From: Verrucomicrobiota bacterium
GTDB lineage: Bacteria > Verrucomicrobiota > Verrucomicrobiia > JABWAM01 > JAHFSZ01
DNA length: 33,010 nucleotides
Assembly (NCBI GenBank): GCA_023265515.1
Contig: JAHFSZ010000013.1
Span: 7,962 to 40,971, forward strand
Reading direction: 5' to 3'
The position numbers and the translations under genes were made by a program. The notes below the pieces were generated by a model. The model was given only the letters and a program-made list of their open reading frames with translations. It was not told where the DNA came from and made no database searches. This document shows, piece by piece, positions 24,430 through 32,763 of this stretch. How positions within the stretch are numbered: position 1 is the first letter of the stretch; each line of letters starts with the position of its first letter.

Positions 24430-25617
24430 TTGAGTTCTCAAGTGATTGTAAGTGTTTTGATGCCGAGCCTTGATGAAGAAAGGACTATCAGCAGTGCAAT
24501 TCGTAGCGCCCTGGAGGGGATCGCGTTGGCCAATGTTTCTGGCGAAGTCATAGTTATTGATAGTTCCAACGACGGCACTCGAAAGATAGCGGAACAATGC
24601 GGAGCAATTGTCCTGACAGTCCCTAAAAGAGGTCTGGGGCGGGCTTATATCGACGCATTGCCGCATGTCAGAGGCAAATATGTGATTATGGGCGATGCTG
24701 ATTGTACTTATGATTTTCGGGAAATAAAAAACTTTATAGAAAAATTGGATCAAGGTTATGACTTTGTTTTGGGGAGCCGGATCAAGGGCGTCATAGAAAA
24801 GGACGCCATGCCGCCCCTTCATCGGTATTTCGGCATTCCCGTGACCACCTGGATCTTGAACGCGCTTTTAAGGACGAAGTTCTCGGATATTCATTGTGGT
24901 TTGAGGGCGGCAACGCTGACGTCGTTAAAGAAAATGAGCTTGAAAAGCCAGTCTTGGGAATATGCCTCGGAAATGGTTGTTAAAAGCAGTTTGTTGCGCC
25001 TGAATTCAGCGGAAATCCCGATCCATTTTCATAAAGATACGGAAGGGCGAGAAAGCCATCATAAGAGAGCGGGTTGGTTTTCTCCGTGGCATGCCGGCTG
25101 GGTGAATCTCAAGGTGATGTTTCTCCATGCGCCCAATCAAATGATTGTGAAGCCGGGCTTTTTTTTCCTGACTTTAGGTTTGGCGTTGATTTTAATGCAA
25201 GTGAACGGCCCCTTTACGGTTGGCTCGATTACGTTTAGCGCCAGTTTCATGATGCTGGGCCTCGCTTTTTCAGTGCTTGGTTTTTCCTGCATTCAAATGG
25301 GGATTTTGGCATATACCTTTTCAGGTTTGAGAGACTTTTACGAAAACAGAATTACAAAATGTCTCAGGCAGTATTTTACTTATACAAAAGGGATGATTGT
25401 GGGCAGCACGTCTTTTTTGTTAGGCGTGATTCTGGCATCGATCTTAATTCTTCAATGGCATTCGCAAAACTATAAACTGGCGTTCATTCCTTGGTATGTT
25501 GTGCTCGGCATCCTGATGATTATTTTTGGGATTCAGATCATTCTTTTCAATCTTGTTTACCAGGTGTTTCTGCTGACTGTACCTTTTACGCGTTCTTCAT
25601 CCGGGGAAGTGCATTGA
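24430..25617 (+). CDS. Polyprenyl-phosphate sugar synthase-like GT2 with C-terminal membrane domain
   Basis: This 395-aa protein combines a GT-A catalytic domain (1 to about 235) with about four membrane segments (near 241-257, 266-296, 322-342 and 352-384). Catalytic features are SVLMPSLDEERTI, GDADCTYDFREI (88-99), LGSRIKGVIEKDAMPPLHRY and SDIHCGLRA (152-160). These place it with dolichol/undecaprenyl-phosphate glycosyl synthases, which charge a lipid phosphate with one sugar for use outside the cytoplasm. The start is TTG 24430, with a perfect AAGGAGG four bases before it. Its stop overlaps the next start as TTGA. The neighbour is a GT-C-like membrane protein, the usual kind of partner that consumes the lipid-linked sugar. 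Confidence 0.88.
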   Translation: MSSQVIVSVLMPSLDEERTISSAIRSALEGIALANVSGEVIVIDSSNDGTRKIAEQCGAIVLTVPKRGLGRAYIDALPHVRGKYVIMGDADCTYDFREIKNFIEKLDQGYDFVLGSRIKGVIEKDAMPPLHRYFGIPVTTWILNALLRTKFSDIHCGLRAATLTSLKKMSLKSQSWEYASEMVVKSSLLRLNSAEIPIHFHKDTEGRESHHKRAGWFSPWHAGWVNLKVMFLHAPNQMIVKPGFFFLTLGLALILMQVNGPFTVGSITFSASFMMLGLAFSVLGFSCIQMGILAYTFSGLRDFYENRITKCLRQYFTYTKGMIVGSTSFLLGVILASILILQWHSQNYKLAFIPWYVVLGILMIIFGIQIILFNLVYQVFLLTVPFTRSSSGEVH

Positions 25618-27557
25618 GCCAGTTCCTGCTCGCTCCATTGTGGGCCATGTGTGTCCTGCTTTCGTTCATCGGCTGGGGCGCTGCCTTGGAACGGATCCTT
25701 TTCCCGGGGCGCCGCGTCGACTGGGGACAACGGGCCGCATGGGGAATGGCTTTCGCTGTTTTGGTCGGCGGCGCGCTCAATGTGACAGAGTCAATTTCGC
25801 GGACGAGCATCGGGATTTTTGTCACGCTGGGCGTGCTGGTCTGGATGGCTGGTTTTTTCGGGAGCGGTTTTTCGAAGACGAGCTGGCACGAGAGATTCTT
25901 CGGGCCCAGGAAGATCGGAGCCGCTACTGCTTGTCTGATCGTCCTGCTGGGGGTTGTGGTGTTGGAGTTTGCCGGAAATGTCTTCAGCTACGACTTTTTT
26001 GAGCTCGATGATTATCATGCCTATCTGGTTTTTCCCGAAAAGATGCTTCAAACGGGGTCGTTGGGGAACGATCCGTTCAATGAGAGGAGGCTGAGTTCCG
26101 CCCTCGGAGGGCAATCTTATCTTCAAGCCATGATCCTGTGCGGAAGCGGATGGACGCACTTACGGATGCTGGATCCCGGCATCGCCCTCGTCATTGTCCT
26201 TGGTTGCCTGTGGTCCTATCTGCGCGAAAAAAAACTCTCGACCGGCAAGAGCGTATTTCTCATCGCTCTGTTCCTGCTGCTTCCCAAGCCGGAGTTCAAC
26301 GTGAGCAGCAATCTCACAGCTTCAGCCCTTTTTTTGAGTCTCTTCAAAATTTTCGATTGGGAGGGATTGAGGCCCGCTTCACCGCTTCCAAACGCCTTCA
26401 TGATCGCGCTTCTTGCATCGGCCTTATGTACCTTGAAGAGCACGTGGATTGCCGTGGTGTTCATCTTTTTTGTCTGCAGTTATCTCTTTTATTTTTGGGG
26501 CACGCGTGAAAATCGGCGGAGTTGCCTCCGGGAATTCATGACTTCATCGTCGCTCACGGTTGCTTTTCTTTTGCCGTGGATGATTTCCGAATATGAATCG
26601 TCGGGGACCTTCCTCTATCCCATCTTGGGAAAAGGTTTCCACTGCTCCAACTATGGTGATTCCAGTTATTACCACGGCGCGTTTTTTCCTGCGCTCGTGA
26701 CCATCCTCAAGGCCACGGTGATGCGTCTTTATCTGGTTTCCGTGGCGGCCCTTGGCGCCCTTTGTTTTATCATACGCCCCCGGAAAGTCATGGGCCGCGA
26801 GGCCCTCTTCTCGTTTGTGATCGCTTGTCTTGTCGGGACGCCGATCCTGGCTGTTGCGGTAGGTGGAGGCGCCGGTTTCGAGCGGTACCCCATTCCCTAC
26901 ATCAACATAGCGATCGTCTTGCTCATGGCATGGTTTCTTTCCGAGCAACGTATCCTGGATGGAAGTCACACTTGGGTTTCCCGCTCCATGCCGGTGGTTT
27001 TCCTCATTGCGGGGCTGCTTGTCGGCGGCGAGGGTTTGTTCTACCGAATCAAAGGAAAGTATGACGTATTGATTGGGAATATTTTGGACGGGATCGGCGG
27101 TCGGAGATTTGTGACCGACCAGCAGCTTGCCCATTACCGCCGGATGCAGGCCTCGGTTCCACCCAGGGAGAAAATCATGGCAAGGCTGGACCGGCCTTTC
27201 CTTCTGGATTTTAAACGGAACCCCGTTTTAGTTCCGGATTGGCCGGGAGCGTCCAGCCCGCCGCCGGGCATGCCCCTTTCCGAAGGCCCAGAGGCGCTTG
27301 CCCATTATCTCATTTTGCAATCCATTCGCTATGTCGCCTATTCCTACAAAAACGAAGCTGGTTTTCACAAGGCCACATACGGAAAAGTGGCGAACCAGGA
27401 CGAACTTGTCTGGCCAAGAAACAACACTCGTAATGCGTTTCTTTTCCAAGATTGCTTGCAGGAGTTGGGAAGATCCAGAGTCAGAATCTATGATGATGGA
27501 GAGATATTCGTCATTGATCTCATGAGCGCGCACTTTTTGGAAAAAGGTATTGAGTAG
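25614..27557 (+). CDS. Large membrane protein, probable GT-C glycosyltransferase
   Basis: This 647-aa protein has roughly ten to twelve membrane segments in residues 1-475 and a soluble C-terminal part (about 480-647). A first external loop holds FFELDDYHAYLVFPEKML (128-145). The acidic DD pair at 132-133 after an early helix is the layout of GT-C enzymes, which take sugar from a polyprenyl phosphate on the periplasmic side. The gene just upstream would make such a donor. Wzy-type polymerase is an alternative, but the DD loop and the pairing favour GT-C. I start at TTG 25614, overlapping the previous stop (TTGA) with GGGGAAG before it; a start at 25491 would lie deep in the previous gene. The next gene overlaps by 8 bp. 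Confidence 0.77.
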   Translation: MSQFLLAPLWAMCVLLSFIGWGAALERILFPGRRVDWGQRAAWGMAFAVLVGGALNVTESISRTSIGIFVTLGVLVWMAGFFGSGFSKTSWHERFFGPRKIGAATACLIVLLGVVVLEFAGNVFSYDFFELDDYHAYLVFPEKMLQTGSLGNDPFNERRLSSALGGQSYLQAMILCGSGWTHLRMLDPGIALVIVLGCLWSYLREKKLSTGKSVFLIALFLLLPKPEFNVSSNLTASALFLSLFKIFDWEGLRPASPLPNAFMIALLASALCTLKSTWIAVVFIFFVCSYLFYFWGTRENRRSCLREFMTSSSLTVAFLLPWMISEYESSGTFLYPILGKGFHCSNYGDSSYYHGAFFPALVTILKATVMRLYLVSVAALGALCFIIRPRKVMGREALFSFVIACLVGTPILAVAVGGGAGFERYPIPYINIAIVLLMAWFLSEQRILDGSHTWVSRSMPVVFLIAGLLVGGEGLFYRIKGKYDVLIGNILDGIGGRRFVTDQQLAHYRRMQASVPPREKIMARLDRPFLLDFKRNPVLVPDWPGASSPPPGMPLSEGPEALAHYLILQSIRYVAYSYKNEAGFHKATYGKVANQDELVWPRNNTRNAFLFQDCLQELGRSRVRIYDDGEIFVIDLMSAHFLEKGIE

Positions 27558-28449
27558 AATATCCTGCATCATTCCCTCGCTGGAGCGCCCCAAGGCTCTC
27601 GAGCGCACGCTCCACTCGCTTGACCAACAAAGCCGCCCTCCCGATGAGGTCGTCGTGGTGCTGCAGGGGAATAGTCCCGCGCTGCCGGATGAGCCGCGGC
27701 GGTTCTCGCTCGTGGTGTTGAGGCAGGAGCAGCCCAATGCGCAGATGGCGCGCAACACCGCCGCGTCCCGCTCGACCGGGGAGCTGCTGGTTTTTCTGGA
27801 CGATGACATCGAAGCGGAGGCGCATTTGATCACGGTTTATGAGGAGGCCTTCAAGGACTTGTCCATGGGTGCGGCGTGCGGTGTGATCCTGGAGCCTGGA
27901 CAGCAGACAACCCTGGGAATTCCATCGGAATGTTCAGAGGAGCCGATGGGCTGGATGAAATTTCCGCTGAACTATGGCGCTGATGCTCCGGCTCGAAATT
28001 TTTCCTCCTGCAACACGGCCGTCCGGCGCGAACTATACTTTGAGGCGGGGGGATTCGATGAAAACTTCATCGCCACGCTTTTCGACGATTCGGACTGGAG
28101 CCTGCGCCTTTGTCAGCAGCTGGCCAAAAGAGGCTTGCGCGCGATGCACTTGAGGGCGGCTTGTTTGACTCACTTCAGGGAGCCGGCGGGGGGACGCAGA
28201 ATCGAGCGCGTTTCGCGCTTCATCAAAGTGGACGCCGAAGGTTGGGCATCACGGCTCTACTTCTGGCGGAAGAATTACGGTTGGGGATCGTGGCGGGAAA
28301 TGTTGCGCTTCATCCGGATTGATCTGCTTTGCGGCTCGCTCCTGGTTCGGCCGCGGGAGTTTTTACGCGCCTGGGGCGAATTTTTACGCGGTTGGAAGCT
28401 GGCAACACAGCGGATTGCCCAGGGACCGAAACTGTTGATAACTAAGTAG
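27550..28449 (+). CDS. Glycosyltransferase family 2
   Basis: This 299-aa GT-A enzyme begins RISCIIPSLERPKALERTL, has a short VVVVLQGNSP in place of the usual DDGS motif, NAQMARNTAA (63-72), and metal-binding DDD at 84-86 (FLDDDIEAEAHL). LFDDSDWSLRLCQ near residue 180 carries the likely catalytic acidic residues. The start is TTG 27550, inside the end of the preceding gene, with AAAAAGG immediately upstream. GC rises again to the high level here (39 of 60 bases at 27601-27660), so this gene marks the downstream edge of the lower-GC block. It probably adds a sugar in the cytoplasm. Confidence 0.89.
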   Translation: MSRISCIIPSLERPKALERTLHSLDQQSRPPDEVVVVLQGNSPALPDEPRRFSLVVLRQEQPNAQMARNTAASRSTGELLVFLDDDIEAEAHLITVYEEAFKDLSMGAACGVILEPGQQTTLGIPSECSEEPMGWMKFPLNYGADAPARNFSSCNTAVRRELYFEAGGFDENFIATLFDDSDWSLRLCQQLAKRGLRAMHLRAACLTHFREPAGGRRIERVSRFIKVDAEGWASRLYFWRKNYGWGSWREMLRFIRIDLLCGSLLVRPREFLRAWGEFLRGWKLATQRIAQGPKLLITK

Positions 28450-28459
28450 TTTAGCTTTT

Positions 28460-29626
28460 ATTATCATCCGCCTCGCAATCCTGACCACGCATCCCATTCA
28501 GTACCAGGTTCCCTGGTTCCGGCACCTGGCGCGGCAGGATTGGGTGGAGCCATACGTTTTCTTTGGCGACGACCACGGCTTGAAGGTAAAGCGTGACCGT
28601 GAATTCGGGACCGAGTTTGCATGGGACCTGCCGATGATCGAGGGTTACGCGCACGAGTTCCTCGAAAACCGGGCGAAGCGGCCGAGTGTCGACCGTTTTG
28701 ACGGTGTCAACACGCCCGGGATTCTCGAAAAACTAGCCGCTGATCGATTCGACGCCGTTCTGGCGCTGGGCTGGCACACGTACAGCTTCTGGCAGGGATT
28801 CCGGGCGGCGCGGCGCGCAAGAATCCAGCTGGTGCTTCGGGGGGAATCGAACCTGCTCCAGCCCCGGCCTTTCTGGAAGTCATTGGCGCGCCGATGCCTT
28901 CTAAAGCGGGTCTTCCGGCAGGCGAGCGCGTTTCTGGCGATCGGTTCGTTGAACCGGGAATTTTACCGTTCGCATGGTGTGCCAGACGAAAAGATTTTCG
29001 AAGCGCCGTATTTTGCCGATAACGACCGTTTTCGCGCCGGCATTCCGAAGCGGGAGGAGGCGCGAAGGAAACTCGGAATCGGCGCGGATGAATTCATTTT
29101 TTTGTTCAGCGGCAAACTGGTGCCGCGGAAGCGCCCGCTCGATCTTGTCGAAGCCTGGGGCCGCCTGCCGCCCGCCAGCCGGGAGGCGAGCCGCGTGGTT
29201 TTGATCGGCGAGGGCGCGCTCCGGCCGGATCTCGAACGGCGGACTGCGGCGTTTCCGAAGGGCCGCGTCCAGCTCTTGGGATTCAGGAACCAGACCGAGC
29301 TGCCGGAACTTTACGCCGCCGCGGACGCGATTGTCCTGCCGAGCGATTATGGCGAAACCTGGGGGTTGAGCGTGAACGAGGCGATGGCGGCGGGCGCGCG
29401 CGCGATCGTCAGCGACCATGCGGGCTGTGGGCCGGACCTGGTGGTCGGCGGGGTGACGGGCGAGGTCTTTCCCTGCGGCAACATTTCATTCCTCCGAGGC
29501 ATTCTTCAGCGTTTCATCCAGGACCGCGCGTGGCTCAAGGACGAAAGACGCAGGCGGATGATCCTCGATCACATTGCCGGATTCACAATGGAGCGCGCTG
29601 CCGAGGCGCTGCGTGATGTTTTTTAG
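28460..29626 (+). CDS. Glycosyltransferase family 4 with no canonical start codon
   Basis: This GT-B enzyme shows E-x7-E in YGETWGLSVNEAMAAG, a donor-side LFSGKLVPRKRPLDLVEAW segment, and VLRGESNLLQ. The first ATG/GTG/TTG in frame is GTG 28544, but the 25 codons before it encode RLAILTTHPIQYQVPWFR, the conserved first strand and loop of this family. An in-frame TAA at 28439-28441 closes the frame upstream. Translation must therefore begin at ATT 28460 or a nearby ATC, or a start codon has been lost by mutation or sequence error. The coordinates given follow the coding evidence (388 aa); the conservative version is 28544-29626 (360 aa). There is no Shine-Dalgarno sequence. Confidence 0.83.
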   Translation: MIIRLAILTTHPIQYQVPWFRHLARQDWVEPYVFFGDDHGLKVKRDREFGTEFAWDLPMIEGYAHEFLENRAKRPSVDRFDGVNTPGILEKLAADRFDAVLALGWHTYSFWQGFRAARRARIQLVLRGESNLLQPRPFWKSLARRCLLKRVFRQASAFLAIGSLNREFYRSHGVPDEKIFEAPYFADNDRFRAGIPKREEARRKLGIGADEFIFLFSGKLVPRKRPLDLVEAWGRLPPASREASRVVLIGEGALRPDLERRTAAFPKGRVQLLGFRNQTELPELYAAADAIVLPSDYGETWGLSVNEAMAAGARAIVSDHAGCGPDLVVGGVTGEVFPCGNISFLRGILQRFIQDRAWLKDERRRRMILDHIAGFTMERAAEALRDVF

Positions 29627-29628
29627 GC

Positions 29629-30864
29629 ATGGCTGAGCAGCCCAAGACCATTGGCAACTTGAACATGATGAGGCGCATTCACGTCGCACATCCAGGAACG
29701 CAGCGTGGATTCCGGGTGGCGCGCATCCTGGCCAAGGATCGCCGGTTCGGTTTTTTCTGCACGACGATCGCGTTCCACCCTTCATCGATCCTTGCAAGGT
29801 TTTTCCCCGCGCGTTCATTGGAAGGAATTCCCCTGGCCAAACTGCGGCGGTGCGGACAGTGGCGCGAGTGGGTGAACGTGATCGGTGCCCGGCTTCCCGG
29901 CTATGGGATTTGGAAGGAGCGCTGGTGGCTTTCCCGCAACCGCGCATTTGGAAAATGGGTGGGCCGCGAAGTGGGCACCCAGGGAGATGTGCTTTATGGT
30001 TTTGACACGTCGAGCTGTGAGATGTTCATCCGGGGCAAGAAGCGCGGATTGAAATGCGTTTTGGACCAGTCGATCGTTCATACGGTGGTGGCGGAGCGGG
30101 TGCTGGCGGAAATGGCCGGAAACCGCCCGCAGTACGCGGGCTCGCTGGAAGGGCGATCGTGCTCGGCCAAAGAAATCGAGCGCCGTCGCGAGGAGGTTCA
30201 CCTCGCCGACTTGATCATCTGCCCTTCGACCCAGGTGCGCGATTCGGTGATCGAGGCCGGCTGCGCTCCGGCCAAGGCCAAGATTGTGCCGTTTGGGATC
30301 GATCTGAATTACTTCACCCCGGGGCGGAAGATCGCGCAGGCGCCGTTCCGGGTCCTCTTCGCAGGCGCCGTTACGCAGCGCAAAGGAATTGGCTATCTCC
30401 TGGAGGCCTGGCGGGCGACGGGGCTTCGCGACGCCGAGCTGCTCATCGCTGGCGACCTGCCCTCGGGGTTCGATTGGAAGCCCCATCTTCCAGCGGGCGC
30501 CAGCCTGCTGGGCCGTGTGAGCCGTGAGGCGCTTCGCGACCTCTATCAGACCTGTCACTGCTTTGTGTTTCCGACGATGCTGGAAGGGCAGGCCAACGTC
30601 GTGCTCGAAGCCATGGCTTGCGGTTGTTGCGTGGTGACCACTCCGGACAGCGGCATCGGCGATCGGCTCCGGAACGGCGAAAACGGGTTGATCCTTCAGC
30701 CCACGCACGTGGAGCGCTGGGCTGAGACGCTGGAGAGCTTGTCGAAGGACCGGAAGGGGGTCGAGAAGATGGGCGCAGCCGCCGCCGAAAGTGCGCGCGA
30801 TTTTTCTCTCAAGATTTACGGCGGGAGGCTCGTGGATGCGCTGAAGGAATTTCTTGAAAAGTAG
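29629..30864 (+). CDS. Glycosyltransferase family 4
   Basis: This 411-aa GT-B transferase has an N-terminal HVAHPGTQRGFRVARIL, LVQ-poor basic helices around residues 90-115, CPSTQVRDSVIEAG (198-211), VPFGIDLNYFTPG, and a donor domain with LFAGAVTQRKGIGYLLEAW (243-261). The E-x7-E pair is E319 and E327 in EGQANVVLEAMACG. It belongs to the retaining GT4 class. It starts 2 bp after the preceding GT4 gene, without a clear ribosome site. The two adjacent GT4 enzymes probably act in succession on the same glycan. Donor unknown. Confidence 0.91.
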   Translation: MAEQPKTIGNLNMMRRIHVAHPGTQRGFRVARILAKDRRFGFFCTTIAFHPSSILARFFPARSLEGIPLAKLRRCGQWREWVNVIGARLPGYGIWKERWWLSRNRAFGKWVGREVGTQGDVLYGFDTSSCEMFIRGKKRGLKCVLDQSIVHTVVAERVLAEMAGNRPQYAGSLEGRSCSAKEIERRREEVHLADLIICPSTQVRDSVIEAGCAPAKAKIVPFGIDLNYFTPGRKIAQAPFRVLFAGAVTQRKGIGYLLEAWRATGLRDAELLIAGDLPSGFDWKPHLPAGASLLGRVSREALRDLYQTCHCFVFPTMLEGQANVVLEAMACGCCVVTTPDSGIGDRLRNGENGLILQPTHVERWAETLESLSKDRKGVEKMGAAAAESARDFSLKIYGGRLVDALKEFLEK

Positions 30865-30886
30865 CAGTACTCTTATTTTGATCGGG

Positions 30887-31792
30887 ATGGAGCCCTGTTG
30901 CCTTTGCGGGAGCGGAAGCTGGGAGGATATCGCAGTTGAGTCCGATCAGGGCAAGCTGCTGCGGTGCGCCGGATGCGGGCTGGTTGCGCTCGCGGGCGGG
31001 TCCCGGCGCGTCGAGCTTCTCAATCTCGAATCCTATTCGGAGGGGGCCGTCGGGGCCTTTCCCGACGACATGGACGCGGAGTTCGCGAAGTGGGCTGCGT
31101 TTCGCCTCGAGCAGCTGCTGGAAGTGCGGCCCGCCATCCGAAAGATCGCCGAGCTCGGCTCCGGAACGGGGCATTTTCTCGAGGCTGCCGAAAACAAGGG
31201 CTTCTTCATCAAGGGCTTTGACCTTGCTGATCATCGGCGGCGGGCCAAAGGCGCCCCGTTCGAAGCCGCGCGCGACGTCCTGGCGCGGCTCGGGCGAATG
31301 GAGTGGGATGCAGTGGCGGCGTTTCATGTTCTGGAGCACGTTCCCCACCCGGTGGAGGCGGTGGCCGCGATCCTGGAAGGCTTGAATGGGGAAGGCGTCG
31401 CCGTCGTCGAGGTGCCGGGGATTCTCGATGAGCTTGGTCCGTCGGCGGGCTCGATTGATCGTCGTCACCTCTGGTACTATAGTGAGGCGACGATGCGCAA
31501 ATTGGTCGAGCGGGCCGGAGGACGCGTCTTGAAGGTGAGCCGTGTCGGTCCCAGCTCGGCGGACTTGGAATCGATGTCGCGCGCGGGAGCTGCGATCACC
31601 CGAAGCTGGAGCCGGCTGAAAGGAGCGCTGCCGGCCGGTTGCATCAACGGGCTGCGAACACTCCTTCGGCCGCATCGTTCCCGTTTGATCCATGTGCTCG
31701 CCGAAGCGAGTGGTACCAAGAGCGACAACATCCGGATGAACACACCGCTCAATCTGTGCGTCTTTTTTTGCAAGGAAGGGGGAAGAGATTGA
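30887..31792 (+). CDS. Methyltransferase with N-terminal zinc ribbon
   Basis: This 301-aa protein opens with two cysteine pairs, C4-x2-C7 and C27-x2-C30 (RCAGCGLVAL), the usual zinc ribbon ahead of Methyltransf_23-type domains in sugar-modifying enzymes. The SAM fold has IAELGSGTGHFLEAAE (87-102), a weak strand-2 FDLADH, FHVLEHVPHPVEAV and VAVVEVPGILDE. I start at ATG 30887, because an in-frame TTG at 30854 lies inside the previous gene and adds unrelated residues. Many such ribbon-methyltransferases act on nucleotide-linked deoxysugars, as C-methyltransferases, but the C-terminal domain typical of those is not clear here. Its stop overlaps the next start (TTGA). Confidence 0.86.
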   Translation: MEPCCLCGSGSWEDIAVESDQGKLLRCAGCGLVALAGGSRRVELLNLESYSEGAVGAFPDDMDAEFAKWAAFRLEQLLEVRPAIRKIAELGSGTGHFLEAAENKGFFIKGFDLADHRRRAKGAPFEAARDVLARLGRMEWDAVAAFHVLEHVPHPVEAVAAILEGLNGEGVAVVEVPGILDELGPSAGSIDRRHLWYYSEATMRKLVERAGGRVLKVSRVGPSSADLESMSRAGAAITRSWSRLKGALPAGCINGLRTLLRPHRSRLIHVLAEASGTKSDNIRMNTPLNLCVFFCKEGGRD

Positions 31793-32736
31793 ATTCAGAA
31801 TCGGAATTGAGGGCCATTGTCGAGACGGGAAGCGGCTGGGCCGGCACGAAGAGCGATTGGTATCATGTCATGGACTTGGGCAACGGTATAAACACCCCCG
31901 GTAGTCGTGGAGAAAATCTAATCCCCGCCGCGGCCTTGCTCCGGCATGTTCGAGTGGATGGATGTCAATGTCTTGATCTTGGCACGATGGACGGCAAACT
32001 GGCCTTCCTGCTGGAAAACTTGGGCGCGAAGGAGGTGGTGGCCGCCGATCTCTTCGAGCGCAAGACTGTTCGTTCGCTGATTCGTCATTTTGGATCGCGG
32101 GTCCGCTATGAACCGGGAGTCCGCGATGAAACCATCTCGAACTTGCGGGAAAAATTCGGGCTGTTTGATTTCATTTTGTGTTCCGGAGTTCTCTATCATG
32201 TTTATTCCCCGCTTCAGGTCGTGCTCGGTGTTCGCAGGTTGATGAAAAATGGAGGCTGCGTCCTTTTTGAGAGCGCCTGTATTGATGATGAAAAGTCGCT
32301 GGTTCTACAATTCAACCGTGGAGACATTTACCAGGACCACACGACGATCTGGGTTCCATCCATTGCCTGCATGCGCTATCTTCTTGCGTACGCGTGTTTT
32401 GAAATCGTGGCGGAAGCGACCCTGTATGGCACTCATAACGGCGTTCCGCGACACGCCATCCTGGGCCGGGCCGCGCGTCCAAGCGAGGTCCGGACCAACG
32501 ACCCTTGGCTGGCCGCGCTGCACGCGGGTAAGTCCGAGTGGAGTCTGGGGTATGACTACTTGTTGCCTCATTACGATCGCGGCGAATTTGAACAGGCGGC
32601 GGCCACGCAGGTCCTGATCACTCCTTTCAGAAAGGCTCGACTTAAGCTCAAGAAGAAGAACCCTGAGTCCTACCGAGACGAGCTGGAGTTTCTCGAAAAA
32701 GGGACGCCTGCGCGCCGAGGATCCATCTCGAATTAG
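31789..32736 (+). CDS. SAM-dependent methyltransferase, CmoB/DUF1698-like
   Basis: This 315-aa protein has CLDLGTMDGKLAFLLENLGA (61-80), VVAADLFER, FDFILCSGVLYHVYSPLQVVLGVRRL and a C-terminal NDPWLAALHAGKSEW region. The GVLYHV pattern and the WYHVMDLGNGINTPGS stretch before the SAM fold recall the CmoB/Methyltransf_9 group. Unlike tRNA-modifying CmoB it sits in a glycan operon, so a sugar or lipid carrier is the likelier substrate. The start is TTG 31789, overlapping the previous stop as TTGA with AAGGAAGGGGG upstream; the longer open frame from 31639 runs out of frame through the previous gene. Substrate unknown. Confidence 0.83.
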   Translation: MNSESELRAIVETGSGWAGTKSDWYHVMDLGNGINTPGSRGENLIPAAALLRHVRVDGCQCLDLGTMDGKLAFLLENLGAKEVVAADLFERKTVRSLIRHFGSRVRYEPGVRDETISNLREKFGLFDFILCSGVLYHVYSPLQVVLGVRRLMKNGGCVLFESACIDDEKSLVLQFNRGDIYQDHTTIWVPSIACMRYLLAYACFEIVAEATLYGTHNGVPRHAILGRAARPSEVRTNDPWLAALHAGKSEWSLGYDYLLPHYDRGEFEQAAATQVLITPFRKARLKLKKKNPESYRDELEFLEKGTPARRGSISN

Positions 32737-32763
32737 AGCCCGATTTCCCTGCTGGTGTTTCGC

